64,000 nt of DNA from Saprospiraceae bacterium (GCA_028280415.1 JANQLV010000041.1:88786-152785), one strand, 5' to 3'. Positions 36,176-45,571 are shown, counted from the first letter of the stretch. Numbers and translations: made by a program. Notes: generated by a model not told the origin, from the sequence alone.

Positions 36176-36595
36176 TTAAGCCTCTGGTGGATGGAAAAAC
36201 TCGACAACCACAGTTTTGTCATGCCAGGATTTTCGGAAATTGATTTCCGAGAGTGGTTTTAAATCGAAAGTGACAAGACTTGCAATTGGATTATAATAAA
36301 GATTGATAGTTTGGCGGTCTTCAGTATTGACCGGTAGTTCTTGCTGATCTTCCTGATGATTTTTTTGCAGCTTCTGCATCAGATAACACTTCCCATCACA
36401 TTTCATAGACGGTTTGTCTTTATTGATACAAAATACACTGGCAATGAAATCCTGATCTATTTTAAATTGGGCATAGATCACTAAATCTTTGACTGATACA
36501 GTAAAGATTAGAATTAAAAAAAAGAAGGATAATATTTTCCCGCTTCTGGATATCACATCGCAAATATAGCAATAGGCCGACAAATGATATGTCAA
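36176..36595 (-). CDS. Small periplasm-facing CxxxC protein, first gene of putative metal operon
   Basis: 139 residues if started at ATG 36595. One hydrophobic span (ILSFFFLILIFTVSVKDLVIYA) precedes FIASVFCINKDKPSMKCDGKCYL, a motif I associate with small Bacteroidota proteins encoded near metal (often copper) transport genes. C-x3-C in KCDGKC could be the metal site. A GTG at 36556 (codon 14) gives a more typical short N-terminus, and a TATATTTG element lies 5 nt upstream of it, so the ATG may not be used. It heads the operon with the barrel protein and His-rich lipoprotein genes. Confidence 0.7.
   Translation of the reverse strand: MTYHLSAYCYICDVISRSGKILSFFFLILIFTVSVKDLVIYAQFKIDQDFIASVFCINKDKPSMKCDGKCYLMQKLQKNHQEDQQELPVNTEDRQTINLYYNPIASLVTFDLKPLSEINFRKSWHDKTVVVEFFHPPEA
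36561..36595 (-). promoter_or_regulatory. Putative promoter overlapping the 5' end of the CxxxC protein gene
   Basis: On the minus strand TTG (36593-36595) and TATATTTG (36561-36568) are separated by 24 nt, near the usual spacing. The -7 box lies inside the frame started at ATG 36595 and only 5 nt before a GTG (36554-36556), suggesting initiation at the GTG, perhaps from a leaderless transcript. Confidence 0.4.
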
Positions 36596-36829
36596 TAATG
36601 GGTCATATTCTACGAATGGTTATTAATAAGAGGTAAATGGTTAAGGATGGAGGATGGAAGTTTTTAGCTAGTCCGGTTTGGACCATGGCTAATAATTTTT
36701 TATTTCATATTCCTTCAAAAATATTTTTACTTATCGAAATGAATTAAATAGTTCTAAAACTTTTGTAACAACTGATGATCCTTGTAAATCAAAGACGATT
36801 TCTTAGCTATTATTCTCTAATTTTACAGC

Positions 36830-37333
36830 ATGAAAAAAATAGGATTACTATCTGACACCCATAGTACACTTGATCCAAAAGTATTTCATTATTTCGAAGA
36901 GGTTGATGAAATCTGGCATGCCGGAGATATTGGCAATATGGAAGTTATTGAAAAACTGGAAGCGTTTAAGCCTTTAAGAGCGGTTTATGGAAATATTGAC
37001 GGAGGAAAATTGCGAACGGAATTTCCAATCGATCTCCGCTTTGACTGTGAAGGTATGGATGTCTGGATTACTCATATTGGTGGTTACCCGGGGCGTTATA
37101 ATAAGAGGGTACGAGAGATCATGGCAAGCAATCCCCCCGACCTGTTTATATGCGGGCACTCTCATATTTTGAAAGTGATACCCGATAAAAAGCACAATTT
37201 ATTACACATCAATCCGGGAGCTTGCGGCGTACACGGTTTTCACAAAGTAAAAACTATCATCCGGTTTAATATTGATCAGGCAAAAATTATCGATCTTCAA
37301 GTGATTGAATTAGGCGTACGCGGAAAAATATAG
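36830..37333 (+). CDS. YfcE/MJ0936-type metallophosphodiesterase
   Basis: 167 residues with the calcineurin-like phosphoesterase motifs: D9 and H11 in SDTHST, D33 in HAGDIGN, N55 in YGNIDGG, HIGGYPG, and CGHSHILK at the end. Such small enzymes are Mn-dependent phosphodiesterases; the natural substrate is unknown. It is followed by the convergent trans-sulfuration gene. Confidence 0.9.
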   Translation: MKKIGLLSDTHSTLDPKVFHYFEEVDEIWHAGDIGNMEVIEKLEAFKPLRAVYGNIDGGKLRTEFPIDLRFDCEGMDVWITHIGGYPGRYNKRVREIMASNPPDLFICGHSHILKVIPDKKHNLLHINPGACGVHGFHKVKTIIRFNIDQAKIIDLQVIELGVRGKI

Positions 37334-37413
37334 CTGAACAGTTGATGCAAAAATCAGCTACTGGCCAGAGCTTAAAAAATCCAATTGGAGATTTATAAAA
37401 TAAACAGCAAAAC

Positions 37414-38607
37414 TTATAAAGCCTGCTCTAAATCCGCAATGATATCTTCCTGATTTTCAATACCAATAGAAAGTCTAATCAATCCATCCGTTATTCCATT
37501 TCTAAGCCTCACCTCTCTGGGGATATTCAGATGCGACATAGAGGCTGGATGCAGGATCAGTGTATCAACATTTCCAAGGGTTGGCGCAAGTACACACATT
37601 TTGATATTATTCATAAACTGAATACCTGCTTCCACCCCGCCTTCAATTTCAAAACTCAACATTCCCCCGAAAGCGGACATTTGCTTAAGGGCAATCGCAT
37701 GATCTTCGTGACTCTCTAAACCGGGATAATTTACTTTGATCACACGCGGGTGTTTTTCCAAAAAGCGGGCAACCGCCATAGCATTGCTACAATGTCTGTC
37801 CATCCTCAGTTCAAGGGTTTTTATACCATTATTGATGAGCCAGGCATCCCATGGATTACAATTCGTACCAATGAGCTTCATAGCGGTCCAGATTTTAGTA
37901 CGCATCAATGTTTTGTCTTTTCCAACCAGGGCCCCCGAAATAGAGTTGCCATGTCCGTTGAGATACTTGGTGGTCGAATGTATAATAAAATCAATCCCGT
38001 ATTTAAAAGGCTGCTGCAGATAAGGTGTACAAAAGGTATTATCAATAGCAGTATAGCAATTATATTTTTTAGCAATAGCAGAGAGTTTTTCCAGGTCAAT
38101 ACAAGCCAGACTCGGGTTAGCCGGAGTTTCAAAATAGAGCATTTTTATCATCGGATCCTTGCTGAGTATTTCTTCTACCTTATCCAACTGCTTTAAATTG
38201 GTCATGATCAACTCAATTCCCAAAGGCTGGAGAATCTTGGCAAAAAGCTCGGTTGTTCCTCCGTAAAGGTTTCCCTGTGAAAGGATTTTATCTCCACTTT
38301 TTAAAGTCGCCATCATCAAAGTGGAAATGGCCGACATCCCCGAACTAAAAAGAATTGCCTCGGGCTCGATATCCATACCAAAGCCTTCCAAACGTGCCAC
38401 CTTTTCCGCCACTACTTCTATAGTCGGATTGCCATAACGGCCGTAGACATGTCCCTTTTCTTTTCCTGAAAAAATATCGATCCCCTGATCTATATTTTCA
38501 AATTCAAAAGAAGACGTTGCGTATATGGGCAATTGATGCGGTTTAGTTGTTTTTTTATCTTTTAACTCATGTACACAAAAAGAACCGATTTTTTTATTTT
38601 CCTGCAT
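37414..38607 (-). CDS. Trans-sulfuration PLP enzyme (cystathionine gamma-synthase/methionine gamma-lyase type)
   Basis: 397 residues when started at ATG 38607; an upstream in-frame ATG (38703) adds 32 residues with no family similarity. YGRYGNPT at 56-63 provides the Tyr and Arg that bind PLP phosphate from the neighbouring subunit, D189 contacts PLP, and HSTTKYLNGHG gives the Schiff-base Lys K214. These motifs fit the Cys/Met metabolism PLP family (CGS, CGL, MGL, OAHS sulfhydrylase), but the reaction cannot be fixed from sequence. No met operon is adjacent. Confidence 0.9.
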   Translation of the reverse strand: MQENKKIGSFCVHELKDKKTTKPHQLPIYATSSFEFENIDQGIDIFSGKEKGHVYGRYGNPTIEVVAEKVARLEGFGMDIEPEAILFSSGMSAISTLMMATLKSGDKILSQGNLYGGTTELFAKILQPLGIELIMTNLKQLDKVEEILSKDPMIKMLYFETPANPSLACIDLEKLSAIAKKYNCYTAIDNTFCTPYLQQPFKYGIDFIIHSTTKYLNGHGNSISGALVGKDKTLMRTKIWTAMKLIGTNCNPWDAWLINNGIKTLELRMDRHCSNAMAVARFLEKHPRVIKVNYPGLESHEDHAIALKQMSAFGGMLSFEIEGGVEAGIQFMNNIKMCVLAPTLGNVDTLILHPASMSHLNIPREVRLRNGITDGLIRLSIGIENQEDIIADLEQAL

Positions 38608-38783
38608 GGGTCTGGAATTTCTAAATCTGAATTGAATTAAGAAAATCAAATATCTAAAATCCAGTGGACTTTTAGTTCTAAATGACTGTCTATTCCAAAA
38701 CATTTTTATAAAATCCCCAAATCACCCAACCGTCTGCTTAGTTTTTCCGTGAGTATTGATAAATGGCAAACTCCTTTATCAAT

Positions 38784-39569
38784 ATGAAATATAAAGCTCA
38801 CATTTTATTCATTCTCACAACAATAATCTTAAGCTGTGGAGACAAACAAACCATCCCTGAAATCGACTGTCTGCCAGATAATCTGAGCAATGGTATTGTT
38901 GCCTTTTATCCTTTTGAAAATGGAAGTCTGGCCGACGAGTCCGGTAATGCTAATGATCTGACGAATCCGAATACTGCAACGGCTTCTTTTGATCGCAATG
39001 GAAATGCTTCTTGTGCCTATATGTTTAGGAATAATGGCAATGATGAAGCCTTTTTAACTACTGCAAACACAAATTTTCTGAATGGTAATTCCAGCTTTTC
39101 AGTAGCCCTTTGGTGCCAACCTATGGATGATACCAGAGATGGTGGCAAGTACGAAATTCTACTTAGCCGGGGCGAAGAATCCCGTTGTCCGGATCGCCGG
39201 GGAGAATGGTCCGTCGGATTATACGACCTGAGAAGGGCCGTTTTTGGTCATAATAATTCCGTTTGGTCAAATGATCCGCTTTCTGCTGTTCCCGATTCAG
39301 ACATAAGCGCAGAAGGAAACACAAACCACTGGCATCACATCGTAGCAGTCTATGATAATAATGTATACCAAATTTATCTCAATGGTGTATTACAGGAGAC
39401 CGAAAACGGTGAAGCGGCTTGTTCAAATCTTCATCTTGCAGAAGACTCCGGAGATTTGTTCATTGGAAAATTTTTTACCGGAAAAATTGATGATGTTATT
39501 ATTTATGATAGAGTATTAACGCAGCAGGATGTTGACGGCCTGTTTGCCAATGTTCCCTGTTGTAATTAA
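38784..39569 (+). CDS. LamG-domain lipoprotein
   Basis: 261 residues from ATG 38784, which starts a lipoprotein signal (HILFILTTIILSCGDK). A single concanavalin-like LamG fold follows: LSNGIVAFYPFENGSLADESGNANDL at the start, FSVALWCQP and HHIVAVYDNNVYQIYLNGVLQ in the middle, and GKIDDVIIYDRVLTQQDV at the end. This domain binds glycans or proteins at the cell surface. The function and partner are unknown. It is followed by a good terminator. Confidence 0.85.
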   Translation: MKYKAHILFILTTIILSCGDKQTIPEIDCLPDNLSNGIVAFYPFENGSLADESGNANDLTNPNTATASFDRNGNASCAYMFRNNGNDEAFLTTANTNFLNGNSSFSVALWCQPMDDTRDGGKYEILLSRGEESRCPDRRGEWSVGLYDLRRAVFGHNNSVWSNDPLSAVPDSDISAEGNTNHWHHIVAVYDNNVYQIYLNGVLQETENGEAACSNLHLAEDSGDLFIGKFFTGKIDDVIIYDRVLTQQDVDGLFANVPCCN

Positions 39570-39608
39570 TACCGTTTTTAAAATCTTGTGAAACTCTACC
39601 TAGAGTCC

Positions 39609-39645
39609 GAGGACCGTTGTTGGCTAGCATCGGTCTTCTTTTTTA
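39609..39645 (+). terminator. Rho-independent terminator after LamG lipoprotein gene
   Basis: GAGGACCG pairs with CGGTCTTC (8 bp, one G-U) around a 14-nt loop and is followed by a run of T with one A. It starts 39 bp after the stop codon. Confidence 0.75.
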
Positions 39646-39712
39646 TTTGGATGACAAGATTATAGAAATACGAATGGACAAGCTTTGATAAAACCAAGGA
39701 GTCGCTATGTGC

Positions 39713-40273
39713 TTAGTCATAATTTGCTTTGGAGTTGAACGGAAATTCCTTTTTAATTTCCCAGATTTTTCCATTGTGACAAAGCAGACTTATTTGCCGC
39801 ACTGAAAATGACCGCTGATAGTTTATACTGGAAAAATGTTCCCAGGCCCGGGGAAAAATAGCTTTGCGCAAATCTTTGAAAGCTATGGTGACGTGAGGGT
39901 GAAAGGGACGTTCAGGCCGGTCACTGAGCAATCCCAGTTTATCCCGGAGTATTCGCTTAAGGCTGTTTTGCAGATTCTGCAGTTCAGCATTTTTTTTAAC
40001 GTCTACAAAAATAACTCTGGGGGGAAAAGCGAAAAAATTATTCAATTGAATGGACAAGGGATAATGTCCCCCTGCAAAATCTTCCAAAGTTTTTTCCACT
40101 TCAGAGATTTGAGCATCGTGCCATTTAAAGGGAGGCTCCAGAGTGATATGGGCCGGTGAACGTAACGCCCGGCCACTGTCAAAATGCTTCTGCGCAAAAA
40201 GCTTGAACGCTTTAATTTCTTTACGAATTTCGTAAGGCGGTAGAATAGCGATGAAATAAATAGAGGGCTTCAA
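39713..40273 (-). CDS. 2'-5' RNA ligase-like (2H phosphoesterase) protein
   Basis: 186 residues. Two HxTx motifs, AHITLEPPF and PHVTIAFK, form the 2H phosphoesterase active site. YFIAILPPYEIRKEIKAFK is a typical start for LigT-like proteins, which act on cyclic phosphate or 2'-5' linked RNA. Its substrate is unknown. It lies 36 bp downstream of the DinB-like gene on the same strand. Confidence 0.9.
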   Translation of the reverse strand: MKPSIYFIAILPPYEIRKEIKAFKLFAQKHFDSGRALRSPAHITLEPPFKWHDAQISEVEKTLEDFAGGHYPLSIQLNNFFAFPPRVIFVDVKKNAELQNLQNSLKRILRDKLGLLSDRPERPFHPHVTIAFKDLRKAIFPRAWEHFSSINYQRSFSVRQISLLCHNGKIWEIKKEFPFNSKANYD

Positions 40274-40309
40274 GAGGTCTTAATTATGGACACAAAGTGG
40301 AGTAGAGTA

Positions 40310-40879
40310 TCATATTTGCTTGGGGTAATCCTTTACGATTCGAAGTATCTGTTTGCGGTGTCGGGTAAAATGCCAGTCGAAAAAAGCCAGCATACCGGCA
40401 ATATCCATCCGTCCGGCCCGGGGATGTTTATAAGCTTCTTTTTCAAAAATATCCGGTGGAAGTGTCGCCAGATATTCTCTCAGTTTAAGGCGTTGATCCT
40501 TCCATTGTTTGGCAGTATCCCAAAAACCAGCCCTTTCGGGAAGTTTTTCATCTCCAATAGCTTTCGGAGATTTCCATTTAAAAGGAGCCCAGAGAAAAAA
40601 CTTCAAGCCCTGCTTTCTATACCAGCTTTTAAATCCCGCTTTCCCTAATTCAGGATTAAAACTCAGTTTCTTTTCCAGATAATTATAAGAACCCGTTTCA
40701 GCCAGTAACAAATGATGCATCACCTGAATGACCGACCATTTTCCCTTCCCTGGCCGACGATTAAGCTGATCTTCGGAGTAATCTTTCAAGGCTTCCAACA
40801 GATTATTGAGCTTTTTATCAAGTAAAACAAGCTGCTTTTCAGTCTTCGGGTTGATGGATATAGTTTCTGGCTTTGTCAT
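40310..40879 (-). CDS. DinB-like four-helix protein
   Basis: 189 residues. GKGKWSVIQVMHHLLLAE and ILAFFDWHFTRHRKQILRI are the His-rich helix motifs of the DinB/DUF664 superfamily; three His are placed like the metal ligands. Members of this superfamily include thiol transferases (bacillithiol-type) and DNA-damage-inducible proteins, but its substrate here is unknown. It probably forms an operon with the 2'-5' RNA ligase-like gene. Confidence 0.85.
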   Translation of the reverse strand: MTKPETISINPKTEKQLVLLDKKLNNLLEALKDYSEDQLNRRPGKGKWSVIQVMHHLLLAETGSYNYLEKKLSFNPELGKAGFKSWYRKQGLKFFLWAPFKWKSPKAIGDEKLPERAGFWDTAKQWKDQRLKLREYLATLPPDIFEKEAYKHPRAGRMDIAGMLAFFDWHFTRHRKQILRIVKDYPKQI

Positions 40880-41036
40880 TGTACGAAAGATACAAAAAGA
40901 TTGAGAACCTGTCTAACTTTTGTTTGCAATGCCGGGGAAACCGCCTTTTTTGAAATAAAAGCCAAAAAATAGAGTAATCATCCGACACATATATCATTTC
41001 CGACAACATTGAAAAGGTATATTCAGTTAAACTAGT

Positions 41037-41792
41037 ATGAGATATTTCGCACTTTCAGCTTTGTTGATTGTTTTTTTGAGTTGTCAAAAGGACAAATTAA
41101 CGGAACTCAACGAGAACATTCTAGCAGATTACATCGCATTGAATGAGGATTTAGAATTGGATGAACTCATTGCCTGTGCAGCTGGTCATCCCGATGGCTT
41201 TTCCGGTGATTCAATGTATCCAACATCTGTTTTTTTCTATCCGATAGAAGGCGCTTATGATTTCCGCTATTTCGAATCTACTCAGATCAATACACCTGAT
41301 GATTATACCGGATATCAAGCCAAAGCATTAAATCATGTACCGGTTTTTAACGGTTACTTGCGCAGGTTTCAAAATACAGCTTTTACAGCAGAAAGAATGG
41401 GTATCGTTACATACAAAACTCCGGGAAAGCTACACGTCTGTAATCCCATCCGTCAAAAAACGAATATCAAACCTACAGAACTTAATGCATCACTTTTGAA
41501 TATTGTAGAAAACGGTGTCAATCCCGAATTCAACTGGCAGGATGGAGCAATTGAAGAAAACGCAATTTATTTTCAAGTCATTTCCGACAGCGAAGGGAAT
41601 CTTATCTCCGGTACTTATACCTTTGAAAAAAGCTTTGTCTTTTATGAACTGGACAATGTAGTCCTCAATATTACGGATTCAACCAGTACTCCTGTCCTTG
41701 AAAGTAATCATCAATATCGTTTCAGTATGATGGGGGTAAGTGAAGATAACTGGGTAAATTTACTGATCGAAAAAGATTTTTTTACAAATTAA
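41037..41792 (+). CDS. Lipoprotein, unknown function
   Basis: 251 residues. The lipobox LIVFLSCQKDK gives the lipidated Cys (C16). The mature part is a beta-rich region of about 230 residues with no recognised domain; SFVFYELDNVVLNITDSTSTPVLE and YRFSMMGVSEDNWVNLLIEK suggest a jelly-roll or Ig-like fold. No neighbour points to a role. Confidence 0.7.
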   Translation: MRYFALSALLIVFLSCQKDKLTELNENILADYIALNEDLELDELIACAAGHPDGFSGDSMYPTSVFFYPIEGAYDFRYFESTQINTPDDYTGYQAKALNHVPVFNGYLRRFQNTAFTAERMGIVTYKTPGKLHVCNPIRQKTNIKPTELNASLLNIVENGVNPEFNWQDGAIEENAIYFQVISDSEGNLISGTYTFEKSFVFYELDNVVLNITDSTSTPVLESNHQYRFSMMGVSEDNWVNLLIEKDFFTN

Positions 41793-42160
41793 AGGCTTTG
41801 AGCTTACATGAGCTTTTCCGGCTCACTATTCATCCGATTTTTACAGCCCCTCCATAATTTCCGGACAATGTCCCCTTTATGATCATTCAATAAATTGAAA
41901 TACCAGAATATCTCGAAGGATTAATCATCCATTCTTCATCATTTTATGCCAACCTGAATATCGTATTTCTTACTTATTCAATAATCAAAATATCTTTTCG
42001 TATAACCCTTATAATCAACACCTTGTATCTTCCACTTTAATTCATAATAGATTGCATACAAAAGATTACCGGAGCATTAAATGGCTAATCTGCCGTTTTT
42101 CTTCTTCTATTTTTATGAATAGTTGTAATTTTAACTGCTTTTTAAATTAAACATATTCGT
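41793..42160. other. Intergenic region, no gene recognised
   Basis: 368 bp of AT-rich sequence between two + strand genes. It probably holds the end of the lipoprotein transcript and the promoter of the amidohydrolase fusion gene, but no clear TAnnTTTG element or strong hairpin was found. Confidence 0.4.
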
Positions 42161-45100
42161 ATGAATCGATATTTTCTACTCCTGGTAATCATAGCAATAA
42201 GCTTCAATCTTAAGGCCCAAAAAGAGGAAAAATGGGATGTTTCCAATCCTCCTGGTAAACACAAAGAAGTAAGCATCAACACCGATGAGGGAACCTGGAT
42301 GAATCTGGATATCAGCCCTGATGGAAAAACGATAGTTTTTGATCTTCTGGGAGATATTTATAAAATGCCGGTTCATGGTGGTCAGGCAACTGTCTTGCGC
42401 TCTGGTCTGCCCTGGGAAGTACAACCTCGATTCAGTCCCGATGGCAAAAAAATTCTATTTACCAGTGATGCGGGTGGTGGGGATAATATCTGGACCATGA
42501 ATGTTGATGGCAGTGATGCCAAGCAAATTACCAAAGAGTCTTTTAGGCTTCTAAATAATGCGATCTGGACGCCGGACGGTCAATACATTATTGCCCGTAA
42601 GCACTTTACCAGCCAGAGATCATTAGGCGCAGGTGAAATGTGGATGTACCATATTTCCGGCGGAAGCGGTATACAACTCACCAAGCGTAAAAATGATCAG
42701 CAGGATGTTAATGAACCCAGTATCAGCCCTGATGGACGTTATTTGTTTTACAGCGAAGACATGTATCCGGGTGGTTTTTTTCAATACAATAAAGATCCCA
42801 ATAGTCAAATTTATGTGATCAAAAGATATGATCGGAAAAAAGGGACAAACGAAACCTTTGTTTCCGGTCCCGGTGGAGCATGCCGTCCCGAAGTTTCAAA
42901 TGATGGTAAATGGCTCGCTTATGTTCGTCGTATCCGCACAAAATCCGTGCTTTTTATACAAAACATAGAAACCGGTGAGGAATTTTCCTTATACGAGGAA
43001 CTGAGTAAAGATCAGCAGGAAGCCTGGGCCGTTTTTGGTGTTTATACGGGATTTGCCTGGACTCCGGATGATCAAAATATCATTATATGGGCCAAGGGAA
43101 AAATTAGAAACATTGATGTAAAAAGCAAAGCCGTTAAAAATATTCCCTTCAAGGTAAATGCCAAACACAAAATGGCCGAAACCGTGCGATTTGAGCAAGA
43201 TGCGGCTCCGGAAAACTTTCATGCCAAAGCAATTCGACAAACGACCACCGCTCCTGATGGAAAATCCATTGTCTTTAATGCGGTTGGCTATCTTTGGAAA
43301 ATGGACCTAGCAGATGGCTCGGCTAAACGGCTTACGAGTTCAAAAGATTTTGAATTTGAACCCAACTTTGCTCCAGATGGGAAATCCATTGTTTATGTCA
43401 GTTGGAATGATATGGAAATGGGAAGCCTTATGAAAATAGACCTGGCTAGTGGACAGGTATCCAGGCTCAGCAATAAGAAGGGAATCTATCGTACCCCCAG
43501 GTTTTCACCCGATGGAAAATCCATCGTATATCGCAAAGAATCGGGTAATTATCATCAGGGATTTTTGCATAGTAAAAATCCGGGAATTTATCTCAAAAGC
43601 AGCAGTGATGATGAGATTGGAAAATTGGTAATCGCTGAGGGCGAACATCCCCGGTTTTCTGCCGACGGATCACGTATCTATTATCAAACCGGAGGATATT
43701 TATTCGGTAGTCTGACCAAGTCTTATCACTCCGTCAATAAAGAAGGTAAAGACAAACGCACAATTTTCAATACGAAATACGGAAACCTTCTGGCTCCAAG
43801 CCCTGATAATAAATGGATTGCTTTTTCCGAATTACATAAGGTTTATATCGCTCCAATGCCCGCTACCGGTAAAGAAGTCGGGATTACTTCCAAGACCAAG
43901 GCCGTGCCGGTAGCTCAAGTCGCAAGGGACGCAGGTATTAGCCTGCACTGGTCAGCAGACAGCAAAAAACTGCACTGGACCTTAGGAAATGAATACTATA
44001 CCAACTCCGTAGAAGATCGTTTTCCATTCTTAGGTAAAGTAGACAGTGTTCCTCCAATTGATACCAATGGTATCAAAATCATTGTACCTCTGACACATGA
44101 TAAACCAAGCGGAATGATTGCTTTTACCAATGCCCGGATTATCACCATGGAAGGGGACAAAGTCATTGAGAACGGCACCATTGTCGTCGAAGAAAATAAA
44201 ATAAAAGCCGTAGGCACTTCCAAAACGAAAATTCCAAAAAATGCAAAGGTGATTGATGTAAAGGGTAAAACCATAATGCCGGGAATCATCGATGTTCATG
44301 CCCACCTCGGAGCTTTTCGCTATGGACTCAGTCCGCAAAAACACTGGCAATATTATGCCAACCTCGCCTATGGGGTCACTACTACTCACGATCCTTCTTC
44401 GAATACGGAGATGACTTTCTCTCAATCTGAAATGGTTAAAACCGGAACAATGATCGGACCGAGAATTTTCTCAACCGGAACAATTTTATACGGTGCAGAC
44501 GGTGACTTCAAAGCAGTGATTAATAATCTCGATGATGCTCGTTCTGCCTTGAGAAGAACCAAGGCTTTCGGTGCTTTCTCTGTAAAAAGTTATAATCAAC
44601 CACGTAGGGAGCAAAGACAGCAAGTCATGCAGGCCGCCAGAGAACTGGGAATAAATGTTTATCCGGAAGGTGGTTCATTTTTCTATCATAATCTTTCCAT
44701 GGTCGCTGATGGTCATACCGGTGTGGAACATAACCTTCCGGTTGCTCCTTTATACGATGATGTGATTAAATTTTGGTCGGCTACCAAAACCGGAAACACC
44801 CCTACCCTCATTGTAAATTACGGTGGATTAAACGGCGAATATTATTGGTATCAAAATACTAATGTCTGGGAAGATGAACGACTCTTGGCTTATACTCCAC
44901 GGGCGATTATTGATTCGCGTTCCAGACATCGAACGATGGTTCCGGAAGAAGAATATAAAAACGGGCATATTCTGGTTTCCGAGTCTTGTAATAAATTGCA
45001 AAATGCAGGGGTAAACATTAATCTGGGTTCGCATGGGCAAATTCAGGGTATTGGTGCACACTGGGAGTTATGGATGCTTCAGCAAGGAGGCATGTCCAAC

Positions 45101-45424
45101 CTGCAGGCTTTAAAAGCTGCAACTATTAATGGTGCAGAATACCTGGGTATGAAAAACCAATTGGGTTCTATTAAGAAAGGGAAACTTGCTGACCTAATTA
45201 TTCTGGACAAGAATCCACTGGAAAACATTCAAAATACCAATTCTGTAGTATACACGATGGTCAATGGCCGGTTGTACGATGCTGCTACAATGAATGAGGC
45301 CGGTAATCAAACTAATGAGCGTACTTCTTTTTATTGGGAAATGGAAGGCAGTGGTAATGCTTATCCTCCCTTGATCGAAGGAACAAATATTTTTATGAGT
45401 TCTGGTTGTAGTTGCAGACAATAG
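42161..45424 (+). CDS. TolB-propeller/amidohydrolase fusion protein, exported
   Basis: 1087 residues with a signal peptide (MNRYFLLLVIIAISFNLKAQ). The first two-thirds (about 30-660) contains at least six TolB/PD40-type blades with the SPDGK motif (for example ISPDGKTIVF, FSPDGKKILF, FAPDGKSIVY). The rest (about 680-1050) is an amidohydrolase of the imidazolonepropionase/TIM-barrel group: GTIVVEENKIKAVG, then GIIDVHAHLG with the metal ligands H713 and H715. The C-terminus ends with CSCRQ. It would hydrolyse a small compound in the periplasm or at the surface; the substrate is unknown. Confidence 0.9.
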   Translation: MNRYFLLLVIIAISFNLKAQKEEKWDVSNPPGKHKEVSINTDEGTWMNLDISPDGKTIVFDLLGDIYKMPVHGGQATVLRSGLPWEVQPRFSPDGKKILFTSDAGGGDNIWTMNVDGSDAKQITKESFRLLNNAIWTPDGQYIIARKHFTSQRSLGAGEMWMYHISGGSGIQLTKRKNDQQDVNEPSISPDGRYLFYSEDMYPGGFFQYNKDPNSQIYVIKRYDRKKGTNETFVSGPGGACRPEVSNDGKWLAYVRRIRTKSVLFIQNIETGEEFSLYEELSKDQQEAWAVFGVYTGFAWTPDDQNIIIWAKGKIRNIDVKSKAVKNIPFKVNAKHKMAETVRFEQDAAPENFHAKAIRQTTTAPDGKSIVFNAVGYLWKMDLADGSAKRLTSSKDFEFEPNFAPDGKSIVYVSWNDMEMGSLMKIDLASGQVSRLSNKKGIYRTPRFSPDGKSIVYRKESGNYHQGFLHSKNPGIYLKSSSDDEIGKLVIAEGEHPRFSADGSRIYYQTGGYLFGSLTKSYHSVNKEGKDKRTIFNTKYGNLLAPSPDNKWIAFSELHKVYIAPMPATGKEVGITSKTKAVPVAQVARDAGISLHWSADSKKLHWTLGNEYYTNSVEDRFPFLGKVDSVPPIDTNGIKIIVPLTHDKPSGMIAFTNARIITMEGDKVIENGTIVVEENKIKAVGTSKTKIPKNAKVIDVKGKTIMPGIIDVHAHLGAFRYGLSPQKHWQYYANLAYGVTTTHDPSSNTEMTFSQSEMVKTGTMIGPRIFSTGTILYGADGDFKAVINNLDDARSALRRTKAFGAFSVKSYNQPRREQRQQVMQAARELGINVYPEGGSFFYHNLSMVADGHTGVEHNLPVAPLYDDVIKFWSATKTGNTPTLIVNYGGLNGEYYWYQNTNVWEDERLLAYTPRAIIDSRSRHRTMVPEEEYKNGHILVSESCNKLQNAGVNINLGSHGQIQGIGAHWELWMLQQGGMSNLQALKAATINGAEYLGMKNQLGSIKKGKLADLIILDKNPLENIQNTNSVVYTMVNGRLYDAATMNEAGNQTNERTSFYWEMEGSGNAYPPLIEGTNIFMSSGCSCRQ

Positions 45425-45458
45425 CATACTAAACCGCCCCTATTTCTTCGTTAAGCAT

Positions 45459-45571
45459 TAGTCTTGTTCAAAAAGAATGAATCGTCGTATGAAAATAGCT
45501 TTTTGCTCTTTATTTTAGCTTTTTCTCTTGCAGAGCTATGGCTCTGGCAATTTTGTTTTCGAACAAGACTA
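45459..45571. repeat. Inverted-repeat-bounded leader region
   Basis: TAGTCTTGTTC (45459-45469) and GAACAAGACTA (45561-45571) form an 11-bp perfect inverted repeat around a 91-nt spacer. The spacer contains a second hairpin (CAGAGC-TATG-GCTCTG, 45531-45546, extended by TTGC/GCAA with a bulge). It lies directly before the start of the next gene, so it may be a structured 5' leader or a terminator remnant. Confidence 0.4.

Noticed and set aside
37531..38196. Several plus-strand frames opposite the trans-sulfuration gene
   Set aside because: All are shadows of the well-supported minus-strand PLP enzyme gene.
40286..40648. 120-codon plus-strand frame opposite the DinB gene
   Set aside because: It is antisense to a DinB-like gene with recognisable motifs and contains no motif of its own.
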